This document shows, in pieces, positions 24,416 to 35,482 of a stretch of 64,000 nt of DNA (position 1 is the first letter of the stretch; the number at the start of each line of letters is the position of its first letter). Below the pieces are notes generated by a model. It was not told the origin of the DNA. It saw nothing but the letters and a program-made list of their open reading frames with translations, and ran no database searches. This stretch comes from Myrica gale (lineage: Eukaryota > Streptophyta > Magnoliopsida > Fagales > Myricaceae). The position numbers were made by a program, and so were the translations under genes. The stretch covers positions 13,338,501 through 13,402,500 of the forward strand of contig OZ005613.1 of assembly GCA_963930655.1 (NCBI GenBank), written 5' to 3'.

Positions 24416-24930
24416 CCTCTGTTTGGTTGCGGAGGAAACAGATAGAAATTACGAAAGGAGAGGAAGCTCTGTTGTACAAAGAGACGAAATCTGTACTTCA
24501 AAGCTACACAAATTTTCGCTGCTTAGAGGTGCTTATATACAAGAGAGTTTGGACAATCGTAGAAGATTCAAAAAAGAGTGCAAAACAAGCCGAGGCCATT
24601 TGAATATTCCGTCATTTTTGCCAACTTCATCAAGGAAAGCAAATTCATGATTATACGGTTATACCTGGTATCCAATGAATATAATTTACTAAAAAAACGA
24701 TAAAATAGTATATTACCCAGATCCGGATACGGAATCTCTTATCCCATTACTTCGCTGAATAGTGAATGCGTACTCAGTATTTCAATAAGAAAAGTCGAAG
24801 ATTGAAGAGAGAACTGGAAAGAGAGTAAATGGTCTATTGTAGGGAGAATCTTCTGTGACCGGCAGCGGGAAACGTCGGAGGAAGAGCTGGACCGAAAATC
24901 TACCAAGCGACTTAAATCGGGAAGCATGCA

Positions 24931-24945
24931 ATATAAATATATAAT
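24931..24945 (-). promoter_or_regulatory. Candidate TATA box of CAT copy 1
   Basis: Minus-strand ATTATATATTTATAT lies about 620 bp upstream of the CAT ATG, in a position that allows a leader with the proposed small intron. The same sequence is present in unit 2. Confidence 0.4.
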
Positions 24946-25002
24946 AGCCTTGGACTCAGCAATTCTTTCCGTCCACACTTCACAGACGGGAAGTCTGACT
25001 GA

Positions 25003-25010
25003 CACGTGGC
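25003..25010. promoter_or_regulatory. G-box/ABRE-like element upstream of CAT copy 1
   Basis: CACGTGGC, an ACGT-core element bound by plant bZIP factors in ABA or light responses, about 60 bp upstream of the TATA-like site. It is only about 30 bp from the end of the inverted-repeat element starting at 25,041, so the element's insertion marks the outer limit of the proximal promoter. Confidence 0.45.
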
Positions 25011-25534
25011 GGGCACAGCAGAGCTCTTTCGATTGGGAAAGGGTTTAATTTTTTGTTTTGGTTTTGGATTTGGTTTGAAATTTGAAATTTGAAATTTTAA
25101 GATTAAAATATTGTTTTGTTATAAGAGTTTGATTGGTTTATTAAATTTGGAATGATTTGTATTTTATTAAATTAAATAATATTATTTTATAGTTATTATG
25201 ATACTCAAAAAATAAAAATTTAGAAAAATATATACTTCAAAAAATAAGTAAAAAATGGTTTCATAAATATAAAATTAGATAAAATATCAAACTAATAAAA
25301 AAATAATCTTACAAGTAAAAAGACAAGATAAAACAAATAAAATTTTACAAAAATAATAAAAAGATATAACTTCAAAACAATTGATTAAAATTTTCAAAAA
25401 AAAACATAAGCAAATATAATCAATATCAAAATTATTACAATCATTTATAGCATCCAATGAGCTAACTTAAAAGCAACAAATAACTAAGATGTTTTAATTA
25501 TTTTTATTTTTTGAATAAATCAAGATGTTGTAGT

Positions 25535-25590
<56 letters not shown>
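25535..25590. repeat. TA/TG microsatellite
   Basis: A short TA run followed by a long TG run. In unit 2 (about 46,279-46,331) the TA part is longer and the TG part shorter, so it distinguishes the units. Confidence 0.95.
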
Positions 25591-25594
<4 letters not shown>

Positions 25595-28132
25595 TTTGGA
25601 GCATTTTCTTGCGTATCTTAAAAGTTGAAAGATTCGGTTGTCACTTAGAAAAAAAAAAGATTCGGTTGTAGCTTGTATGCATATTCGTCCACCAACGAAT
25701 GATCAATGCTATCACTTCCAATATCACATCTCAATCAGTATTTACAATAGGTCCTTGGGGTCAAGGCATCTCATAATTTGTTCTGTAATGTGTTAGGCCG
25801 CGGAGGGTGTCACGCCCTGTGCTAGTACTTACCCCATCGGCGCTCTCCTATAGTAATATAATGCACACAAGCGGGGATTACAGCACGAACTAATTCTCTT
25901 AAGGCTTGATAATTGGCTTTGAAAAGCTTAACGAAAACGTTTAGGTTAAATTCATTAATATATTAAGGAAGGAAAATTAATAGTTTCAGGGGTTTAATAA
26001 AAGCTACATTCAAAAATCATGAAAAGTTTTAACTTGAATAAATAAAATGTAATTTTTAGGCTTATAAAATTCAAAACAATATAAGGGAGTAAAATTTGAA
26101 ACTTTCTTCTTGGAATAAGCAAAAAAAAAAAAGCTTGAAAAGATAAATCAAAATTTCCACTATAGCACTGCACAATAGCAAACTCATTCATGAGGATACA
26201 AAAGGAAAAAAGAAAATAAGAATACACAACAACGAAAGTCATCTAAATATACATATCCGTAATCCGGAAAATCTTTCCAACTAACAAAAAGTGACCTAAC
26301 TCATTCCTATCGTCTAGTTCGTCCTCGACTCAGTATCGGATGTGAGGTCAATGATCTCATTTTCTCTGATGTCCTCTACCGGTGGCGCCGGTGGAGGAGG
26401 TCAATGAGTAGGAGGGTCGGGTCAACTACTCCAAAGTCTTCTACTAGAGGAATTAGGGACGCCAGAGGGTCTTTGAGGTACCATTAGGGATCGTACCCCA
26501 CATAGACCTCATACAAATCAGTAACAAAGGTCCAGATAGTCATCTTTAGAATATATGGATCTACATACAGGATCTGCTCACTCGAGAACGTCAACATCTG
26601 CCAAGTCCGAGATCCACGACAATATATACAAAAATTTAAATAAATAAAAGAGGTGAGTCATACTGACTCATTAAGGGGAAAAAAGGGACATGTCATTTTA
26701 AACAAATAAGTATGGACAAGTCTAGTAGCAAATAATAATAATAATAATAATCTATAAGCATAGATCATAAGAAACATAATAACATGATCGATGCAATACA
26801 AGAATGATGCATCTGTTTTCCGGTCATTTCACTTTCTTTCTTTCTTTCTTTCTTTTCAGTTCTGTAGAGGTGTCATTTCATTGCATTGTTCTATCCCCAA
26901 GAGTAGGGTTGTGCGTCCCTCCTGTCCTCTGGGACTGTCCCGTGCCCCGGCACCAGGACCCTGTCAAGAGAATAGTGTTACATTGTAAGAGATACCAACC
27001 ATTATCCTCTTACTGGTGGCTTGCACTATCCTACTGTGATCGGTATCGTCACCCTTTCATAGGACCACCTCTCGGTATGAGTTTTCATTTTGGTTATTTG
27101 ATCAATAGTTTTCTCACACCCATGAGATGTTGATGCACATAGCATGTTGTACATATATACAAGTCATACGTGTTCATCAATAAAATGCACAACGAAATTA
27201 ACAAGAATTAGAAAATCTACCCTAAGCGTTCAATGAAGGCTTTTTGGACCTTCTTAGACCCCACTATGTCTATCCTCAAAGTTGTAAAAAATTTCGAGCT
27301 TGTTTAGGGTTAACATGCCTAAAATCCAATTAGGCTACGAATTGGGCTTTGTGTTTTGAGCCCCTATTTCTACTCGGTTTGGACTCAGAATTGACATTTC
27401 TCATCTATTTTTCATGCTCTACACAACCATGAAGTTATTTTTCCTGTTTGGACCACGTTTTTTCTGAAATGTTGAAACTGCTCTTAGAGACCTCCAAGGG
27501 CATTTTTTACATTTCCCGACCTCTGATTGCCCTGCAATTTTTATTGGGACCTAATGTACTCCTATACTACCTTTCCACCAATTTCCAGGACAAAAATCCA
27601 AGTATTTCATAGGGTCGTATTGGTCAGTAATAGGCTTCCACCTGAACAACAGAACATTTAGTTAGAACAAGAAAAGAAAAAAGTTTCAAAAGGAAGAAAA
27701 GTGCAGACCGAAATTACCTCGGGCTCTTCCTTTTTTCCTACAGTTTTTCCCTTTCTCTCTTGCTTCGGTCAGCTGGATTCTCCCTTTCTTTCGTTATCAG
27801 TTAGGTAGGTGAAAGTGTTCTGTATCTTTATGACTGGAGTACTAGGTAGGTTCACTTATATTCGTCGAAGACAACATATGCATGGGAGAACAACGAACAA
27901 GTGAGTGAATTACCCTTGACCAGTCTACATTACCTACTCTAGGCTAGGCGAATCATTAGCAAATCACTTGACAACCAATCATAAAAAGCCACCAAGGTTA
28001 CCACATATCTCACGTATCTTTGTTAAAGAGTAAGGTAATGGACGAGTCAATCACAAGACTCCACTTAAACGTCCAGCTAAAATAAGATAAGAATGCATTA
28101 AATGTTCACCATAAGATTCAAACACGTGGAAG

Positions 28133-29780
28133 TAGGGGTGGGATTTTTTATCTGCGGTGTCCAGAATTTCGGTACCGACACTAGTTCTAAGCTCCGGCCA
28201 CCGTATAACGGTCGGAACAGGTATAGGTATTTAGGAAATACCGATACTGGGCGGAATATTGATACCGATTTTTATTTTTTATTATTTTTTTTAAAAAAAT
28301 ACAAAACGCACAGCTTTAGACTTGGCCAAAACGCACGTTTTGGTCGAGGGTTTTCAAAACCTACGCTCCCCCTATACCCCCCCCCCATTTCTCGCCTGAG
28401 TCACCTCTGTCCTGTCCCTCTCCTCTCAGATATGTCTCTCTCTGACCCCCGTCTCTCGTTTCTCCTCCGCTCCTGGCCCTCCGACCTCCCTTTCCCTCTC
28501 ACGGCTGACAGATCTTAACTCTCAAGCACTCTCTCTCACAGACTCACAGTCTCACTCAACTCTCTCTCTCTCACAGACTCACAGTCTCACTCAACTCTCT
28601 CTCTCTCAGGTCGCCCCCGTCTCCACTTGCTTTTGAGTTTAAAGGCCGCGGGCCTCGACGCTCTCATTCTCAACCGAATCACTCATCAACTCTCTCTCTC
28701 TCTCTCTCTCTCTGTGTGTATCTCTCTCTCTCTCTCACGGATCACACTCACAAACTCACTCACTCTCATTATATCACAATAACATTCACATATTCATTGC
28801 TTCTTATGTTTTGTTCAATTTCATTTTCGTATCATTATTCATTATAATTTATCAGTTGTTCAATCCTATTATCTTTTAGATAATAGGATTGATTGGTAAT
28901 TAGTAACTTGGATTTTGGGGTGTGTTGTATTTTATTCTTTTTTTAACTATTTTGTTCTTTTTTTCATGATGGACATGGTGTTGTGCATATATTTCATAAT
29001 TTTTATTATTTTGTAAATTTATCATTTTGATATTGTATGTTTCATTGTTTTGGAAAATGAGAAGTAAGCAATTAGGTGTTATGTTTTGCATTGGTTGAAA
29101 TTTAAATTAGTTTAGTAATTAGTGAGTCAATGACCAATCTTTTGTAGTTGGTCATTAAATATCATGGACATAAATAAAAAGGTTATACAAAACTAACAAT
29201 ATCATAACTATATGATAGTGATTTTTAATTAAATGGACAACATTTTATTCCATCAATTCAACTATTCAATTTGTATTATTTGTAGTTTCTTTTAGATGAT
29301 GCAAATTTGTATTATTTGTAGACTTTATATATATGTGTAACTTGTAAATTTATTTCTATCATTCTTCTTTCATTGATGTATGTAAATGATTTATTAATTT
29401 AATGCAATTGAAACAACTATAGAATTATAAATTTGTAATTTGTAATTTTGGAACAAGTAAATTATTATTACATAAAAAAATAGTGTATCCAACATCCTAT
29501 TAAAATTCTAAATTTGGTATTTTGGATCCAACATCCATATTTAAAAACTTACTTATTAAATCAAGTCCAAATTTAAAAAGCCCGATAAATGCAATAATAA
29601 AACAAGCCCAAGTTAAAAATCCATAAAAACTAAGATTTGGGCCCAAAACGAGCCCAAAATCAGCCCAAATGAACTACCGGAATTCTGACATTTGGTTCCA
29701 GGATTGCCGGAATTCTAGCAGTTCCCGGACTGGAACCGGATGCCTAAATAGACATCTAGCTAATATCGGTACCCTGCCTA
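28133..29780. mobile_element. Non-autonomous hAT element, nested (unit 1)
   Basis: The element of 1,648 bp is flanked by perfect 8-bp direct repeats CGTGGAAG (28,125-28,132 and 29,781-29,788), the hAT signature. It starts TAGGGGTGGG and, read inward from the right end, TAGGCAGGGTACC, short imperfect inverted ends. Near both ends are ACCGG/CCGGAAT-type subterminal motifs. The core has CT microsatellites (28,540-28,735) and AT-rich sequence; no transposase is seen. It sits inside the larger inverted-repeat element, so it inserted later. Confidence 0.8.
28537..28606. repeat. 35-bp tandem repeat, two units
   Basis: A CACAGACTCACAGTCTCACT-containing unit occurs twice in tandem here but once in unit 2 (about 49,275-49,300). 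It explains most of the net length difference between the two big units in this stretch. Confidence 0.85.
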
Positions 29781-32069
29781 CGTGGAAGTAAGTCCAGTTA
29801 TTTTCCGCAGAAAGCCCGGGCATACATGCATGTTCCAGGGGGTTAGCCGGCTATATAGGGCTTTCTAGACTTGTCCCCGGGCATAAAGGGACATGCATGT
29901 GGTGAGCCGGTCATACAAGCCTAGTTCATCCTGAGATCCAGACCTTGGTCATCCCGAAGATCTGTTCTCAGCCCTCCCGGAGTCTGTATTTGGGTCTCAA
30001 AACTCCCGAGCAGTGCTCAGGTCTTAAAATTCCCTGGCATGCTGGGTTCAGCACACCCGGGAGTGCTACTCTCGGTCAGGCCGAGAGTTTTACCTAGAGA
30101 CCCCTAGCACTTACCACTCGCTACCCCCGGCATTAACTACTCAATAATTACGGCTTGCCCCTGGTCACTCCAATTACCCAATCACACCTGACACTCTATC
30201 TAACAGGATACCATAATGTAAAAATAAAGAAAAAATATGTCATCTAAACATATATATTATAACTTATATCCTATACATAAAACTATATTAAATTGGTGAA
30301 TTCAACAAGAGATGGGTGTTATAGAAAGAGGGTGCTATACGTGGGGAGGGGCCCCTCACCCCTTTCTCCTCGTATGAAGTCCCCTATAGCATTGTGTGAA
30401 GGAAAGACTATAGAAGTGGGAGATAGATTTACACTACAACAAAGAGGATAGCTGCAAATTGTATTTGTTTGCTGAAGGCCACGGAGAGAAAACTCATAGG
30501 TGTTCGTTAAAGATATGCAGAGGACACACATGATCTTGCTTTCTTTACACAACGAGCATTGATGTAAACAAAAATTTGATAATGATTATCGTTGCTAATC
30601 ATTGTTAAATTATTATTTTTTAAAAAAATTAATCAATTTTTTTTGAATTTATAGTTTTTATTATTGCTGTAAAAATTTTATTTTGCACGCTTTTTATCTT
30701 ATCTTTTTAACTTTGTCATATTTTTTATTAGTTTGATATTTTTCTATTTTTATAATTTTTATATTTATAAAATCATTTTTTACATATTTTTTGAATTATA
30801 TAATTTTCTGATTTTTATTTTTTGAATATAATAATATTATTATTATTTTATTTAATAAAATATAAAATCATTCAAAATCTAAATCAACCAAACACATACA
30901 ACAAAATAATATTTTAATCTTAAAATTTAAAACCAAAAACAAAACCGAAACTTAAACCATTTTCCATACAAGCCCGTACTCTGCTGAAATCGTTATTTGG
31001 TGTAAGTGACCGTGTAACAAATTTGGGTTTAAATGGTGATTAGAACAGTGATTTACGCCATAGAAGATTATATTGAACAGACAATGATTCAAAAAAAGTC
31101 TTTTCTGTTTAACCGGAGATTCTGTTGGACGGTTGAGATTCCGTCAATAGGGGATACTGGGACGCACTCGGGGGAGTATGATCTGTGGACTGTGGACCAA
31201 GAAGAGTTTATACTTTCTAGAGAAGCGTCTAGTGTGAATCTTAGCTGGATGAAAAGACTACCGTCGATAAACGAGTCACATCGGCTTACAAAACGGCGCG
31301 ATTGACTTTGCTTATGGCAAACCGACGGCCACGGCCTACAGCATGAATGAATGGGTCCCATGGCTGAGCGCCTTTTCAGATGTTTTCTGACTAGAGGTGG
31401 CAGCTGGACGGTAGATAATACTTCCGAATCACGTGGTCTAAAACGATGAGCGCTGACTTCAATTTGTACTGTATTTTCTTTTGCAAATAAAGATAAGGGA
31501 ATGCCGAGAAAAAAAAAAGATAAGGGAATATCAGTTCTGATCCCCTATTTCGACGATCTGAACCTGGACGTGTAAAGTCGAGCGACAAGATAACCGACGA
31601 TCAGGCTCTGAGCCGAAATTTAGGGGATGTTCGGAGTTTTACGAGTATTTTTTGTGTTTTGAAAAATTTTTATGTGATATTAATTTTATTGGTATGCGTG
31701 TTATAATTATTTTTAGGTGATGTTTAGTTGTAGAATTGTAAGGATTCAAAAATCTTAAGTGATTTTTTTTTTGGTAAACGAACGTGTACTTAGGCTTGAA
31801 TATAACGGACACTTAAGCCGTGGAACCTATACGTATATTAGTCCACAAAAGCTCATTGAATCTGAATTTTATTTTTTTTTTCTTTTTGACAAAACCGTCC
31901 TCGTGGTTTAGAAATCAACCGGATAGTAAGGGAGAGTACTGGTTGGTTGGTGAGGCGTACGTGTACAGGATAAGATTTACATATAAAAGCCAGCCTAAAA
32001 AAGTAATGTGAACGTAGAGCAGAGTAGTGCGGCTGCCAGTTGAGTCTTGTAGATATTTGTGTATTTGTG

Positions 32070-32272
32070 TAAGGTTATGTTTGTTCTCTAAAATTTTTAG
32101 TATTGAGTTTAGTATTGGTATTAGATTTAGTGAAATAGTGAAGAGAGATAATTTTTTATATTTTTTGTAGTGAATATTTATGATTTTATGGAAGAGATAG
32201 AGATTATATTGTAATATTTTATTGTGAGTTGGTGAAAATTTTTGTGAAATTTTATTAGCAAACGCACCCTAA
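32070..32272. mobile_element. MITE (GGGTGCGTTTG family), unit 1
   Basis: Starts TAAGGTTATGTTTGTT and, read inward from the right, TTAGGGTGCGTTTGCT: a 16-bp imperfect inverted repeat. Its interior aligns with the element at 5,887-6,078. Unit 2 carries the same element at 52,745-52,947. Confidence 0.7.
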
Positions 32273-32293
32273 CTAGGGTAAAGAAGGAAGCTA

Positions 32294-32541
32294 AGACTAT
32301 GTTTGTTTCATATCTCAAAAAATTTTCAAAAAATTCTTACTCATTTTTTTATCAATTTCAATATCTTTTCACCGATCTCAATAATTTTTTCATCAATTCC
32401 AATAACTTTTCAACAATCTCAATAAACTTTTACAAATTTCAACAATTTTTAACACATTTTTCATCAATTTTAAGATAATTTATACTACTTTCAAAAGACG
32501 CAAAAATAAAAATTATTTTGAGATCTAAACCAAACATGACT
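32294..32541. mobile_element. MITE with TA-flanked inverted ends, unit 1
   Basis: Left end AAGACTATGTTTG...TCTCAAAA and right end read inward AGTCATGTTTGGTTTAGATCTCAAAA form inverted repeats of about 27 bp. Both sides carry TA, suggesting a TA target duplication (Tc1/mariner style). The body is a run of CAATTTCAATA-like phrases. Unit 2 copy: 52,969-53,216. Confidence 0.65.
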
Positions 32542-35320
32542 TAAGGAATGGGTACTTGATATGTCTTCCACGCTTTGAGGGTATCGTTGACTTTGGTGGA
32601 GTCAATTGCGCGCGCACTATATTCTCCTCCAGTATCCACCCCGTTCTACAATTGCGTCCCATTCAGTGATGATGTTTGCTCTGAATGGAATTGGGAGTCG
32701 CATACAAATAAGGTCGGGGTGAGAAGAAGATTGGAATACGAAAAGACAAAAGTGGTTGATGGTAACAGTTGATTGGAACGGCACCGGATAGACCGGAATA
32801 TGCGTAATACTATAATATGATTCTTTCTTTGCGTTTATTTATGTCCGGTGAAAATTTTGGCTTCTAGGCCAGGCACTCTGGCAGGAAGAGTACTTTATAT
32901 AAAAAAAAACATTAAAATGGCCATTGGGCTCACAGGTATATGTCAGTGGGTCAAAGCCGGCGGACATTATATATATTCCTACTTTACTATCGGCCAGTGT
33001 GACCCATGGCCATGAAGATACAACTGGTATGAGATGAAATTTTGACGTCGGAATTTTTTTTCCAAGTTCTTCCGTTCGCTTACGTGACGCAATTTCTCTA
33101 GAGATTTGGAAGAAACACAAAATGTGGACACATCTTGGACGGCGGAACTTTCACATCACGATCCATCGCGACTTTATTATGGTACTCGATGTGTGAAAAA
33201 AAAAGACACATTTCTTTTAATAAAAGCATTGAGAATAATATTTAAAAATGATACAACTACTGTCAGTCATAATTTAATTATTAAATTAAATATTTTTGGT
33301 CGATTAGCATTGCGTTTAAATGTAATCAACAAAAATTAAGACACGTTTGTTGACCTTCTTATCATTTTTTGGAAGTCACATTAGGAAGTAATTAATCAAA
33401 CTACAAATATTGGGTTTTAATTGAAGAAACAATTAAGAGTTTAATAAATTATTTTTTATATTAAAAAATATTAAATTTATCTTTTTACCTTAGGCTTCCC
33501 AATTATATTCCAATTATAATCACACATTAGTATGTGGTAGCTAAATGCCTCAAAAATGACTTTAAAGAGTTTACGTACGGAATAGACTTTAGAGGTTTTA
33601 TAAAATTGAAGTCTCACAATGACGCTATTAGTTGAAATTAACCGGCTATTGACATAGGGACTATTGTATCATAGCTTACAACAACAAAAAATTGCGTAGG
33701 TCCGCCCTGTCGGGTGTGAAAGCAGAAAATTATATAAACTTTTCAGTTCGTTTTTGTTTGACCCCAAAATTTATTGAAAAAAGAGGGAAGTTTTGCAAAA
33801 TTTTCTGTATAGCAAACGTTTTAATGGCAATGGAGATTTCAAACTTGGTGGACCATTTTATCAAAGAGTGAAACCAGATGGGCTGAATGACAATTAAGCA
33901 TTCATATTCAAAATCAATGACTTTTTGCTCCGTCTTCACATTCGTAAGACGTGGAATTCGGAAAGATCCTCTTTAGTGTCTATAGACATTGAGTTGAGCT
34001 TATCTCCAATTATTGTTATCTACGAGGGAAACCGGTAGAGAATAAGATTTATATATACTGAAATCAGTTTATATTACTATTATGAATTTTTCTGAATATA
34101 ATTTCTGCTTTTGATTCTAAATTATGTTATTATATATTATATTGGTTTCAAACCTGAGACAATATTATGTTACTGATTATTGATTACTGTTGTTGTTAGT
34201 ATCAACTTACCGATTAATGAGTGCATCTATTTTTCGAATTGATGTCTGTGTGGGTTTCTCATTAGTACACACTTAGCGTACGTGGCTAAGTCTTAATAGG
34301 ACATACTCTCCATTTACTATTGGCTTAATTCGGTTTGGCCGTCGGTTAAGTCATGACACAATTCTGTCACAGGGGTAAATGTGACTTAATGTTTAATGCC
34401 AAAGAGGATTTTCTATTAAAATCATTCTATTTTCTATATTTTGACTCAAAAAAAGAATATATATTTTTATTTTTCTGTTTACTGAGTTGTCGAATTCACT
34501 CCGTTATTATTTTTCCCACTAGCAGAGATTTTTTTTAGAAATTGTACAAGTTCAAGTTTTAAAAACATTAAGATTTCATTATGTTTTATTTCGATGAAAG
34601 GAAAAAAAAAATTCTTAAAGTTGTTTTATTGAAAATTCCACTGCTGATTTTTGGGGGCTACAAACGGAGTTTCCACGCAGTAGGAGCAAACGGATTGAAT
34701 AAAGGAGTGGTCCGGCAGTAATCCACCTGTAAGAAAGAACACGAGACTGAATAATTATTCCAGATCTTTGCTAAGACCAGCAGAAGGGGAACATCCAGAT
34801 ATACAAGAGCATCGGATCCCCATCTTATTTATGTTCTGGGATACGGGCTTAAAACTTCACTGAAAAGCTACTTTTGGCTGTTTATTTAGACAAATTAATA
34901 TTCAAAGAGACATAAAACTTTACCGAAGCCATTGTTAATTTTACGCCGAAAGCGAACTACAGTAATGTTGATATTCGTAAGGCCTATTGCACTCCAGAAT
35001 GATTTCATCCTCTCCATCTTACACGAATCCAAAGCAAGGCCCAATTTCTCCAAACATACAGATCTCTATGCTTAGTAATCAGTACTCTATTGCCAAGGGC
35101 TGTTGGGCCGAATTACCAATGCATTATGCCCCTCCTCACAGAAAGAGGCCAGTTTTTGAGTCCCAAGAGTGACCCAATGAATATCAGCCTTCCAAAAATA
35201 AGCAAAATTGTTTTGTTCATATATTAATGTCTCATTGATATTAGATCTTTGAATATTGAAAGCATTTTGTTTGGGTTGATATTATTGAGCATATGTTTTA
35301 AGTTTTAAAAAAGAGTTATT

Positions 35321-35482
35321 TTATGTTGTTTGTTTTTCAAAATTTTATTAAAATTTTACTTTTATCAAACACACTTTAAAATTATATTTTTATTTTTATC
35401 ACTCATTCACCAATTCCAATATCACCTCATTTATAACACCAACAAAATTTTACTAAAATTTTGAAAACAAACATGTTGATAA
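35321..35482. mobile_element. Small MITE, unit 1
   Basis: The left end GTTGTTTGTTTTTCAAAATT and the right end read inward, CATGTTTGTTTTCAAAATTT, match over more than 30 bp as inverted repeats, both followed by a TAAAATTTT phrase. The short 160-bp AT-rich body has no coding capacity. Unit 2 copy: 55,996-56,157. Confidence 0.65.

Larger units (their letters stand above)
25041..30958. mobile_element. 5.9-kb element with long terminal inverted repeats (unit 1)
   Basis: The left end (25,041 to about 25,400) is an imperfect reverse complement of the right end (about 30,600-30,958) over at least 350 bp. Landmarks on the left such as GGTTTAA, TTTTAAGATTAAAATATT, ATCAAACTAATAAAAAA and AAGATAAAA appear inverted on the right in the same order. 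Long AT-rich inverted ends suggest a Mutator-like or related DNA transposon, but I see no matching target duplication and no transposase. The interior holds a TA/TG microsatellite (25,535-25,590), GC-richer stretches of unknown origin (25,795-25,905, 26,290-26,620, 26,880-27,120, 29,800-30,190) and a nested hAT element. The ends may extend about 25 bp further to CAGCAGAG on both sides. Confidence 0.65.

Noticed and set aside
28102..28518. 138-codon plus-strand open frame
   Set aside because: It crosses the hAT boundary at 28,133, consists partly of low-complexity Pro/Ser/Leu text from pyrimidine-rich DNA, and is shortened by frame change in unit 2.
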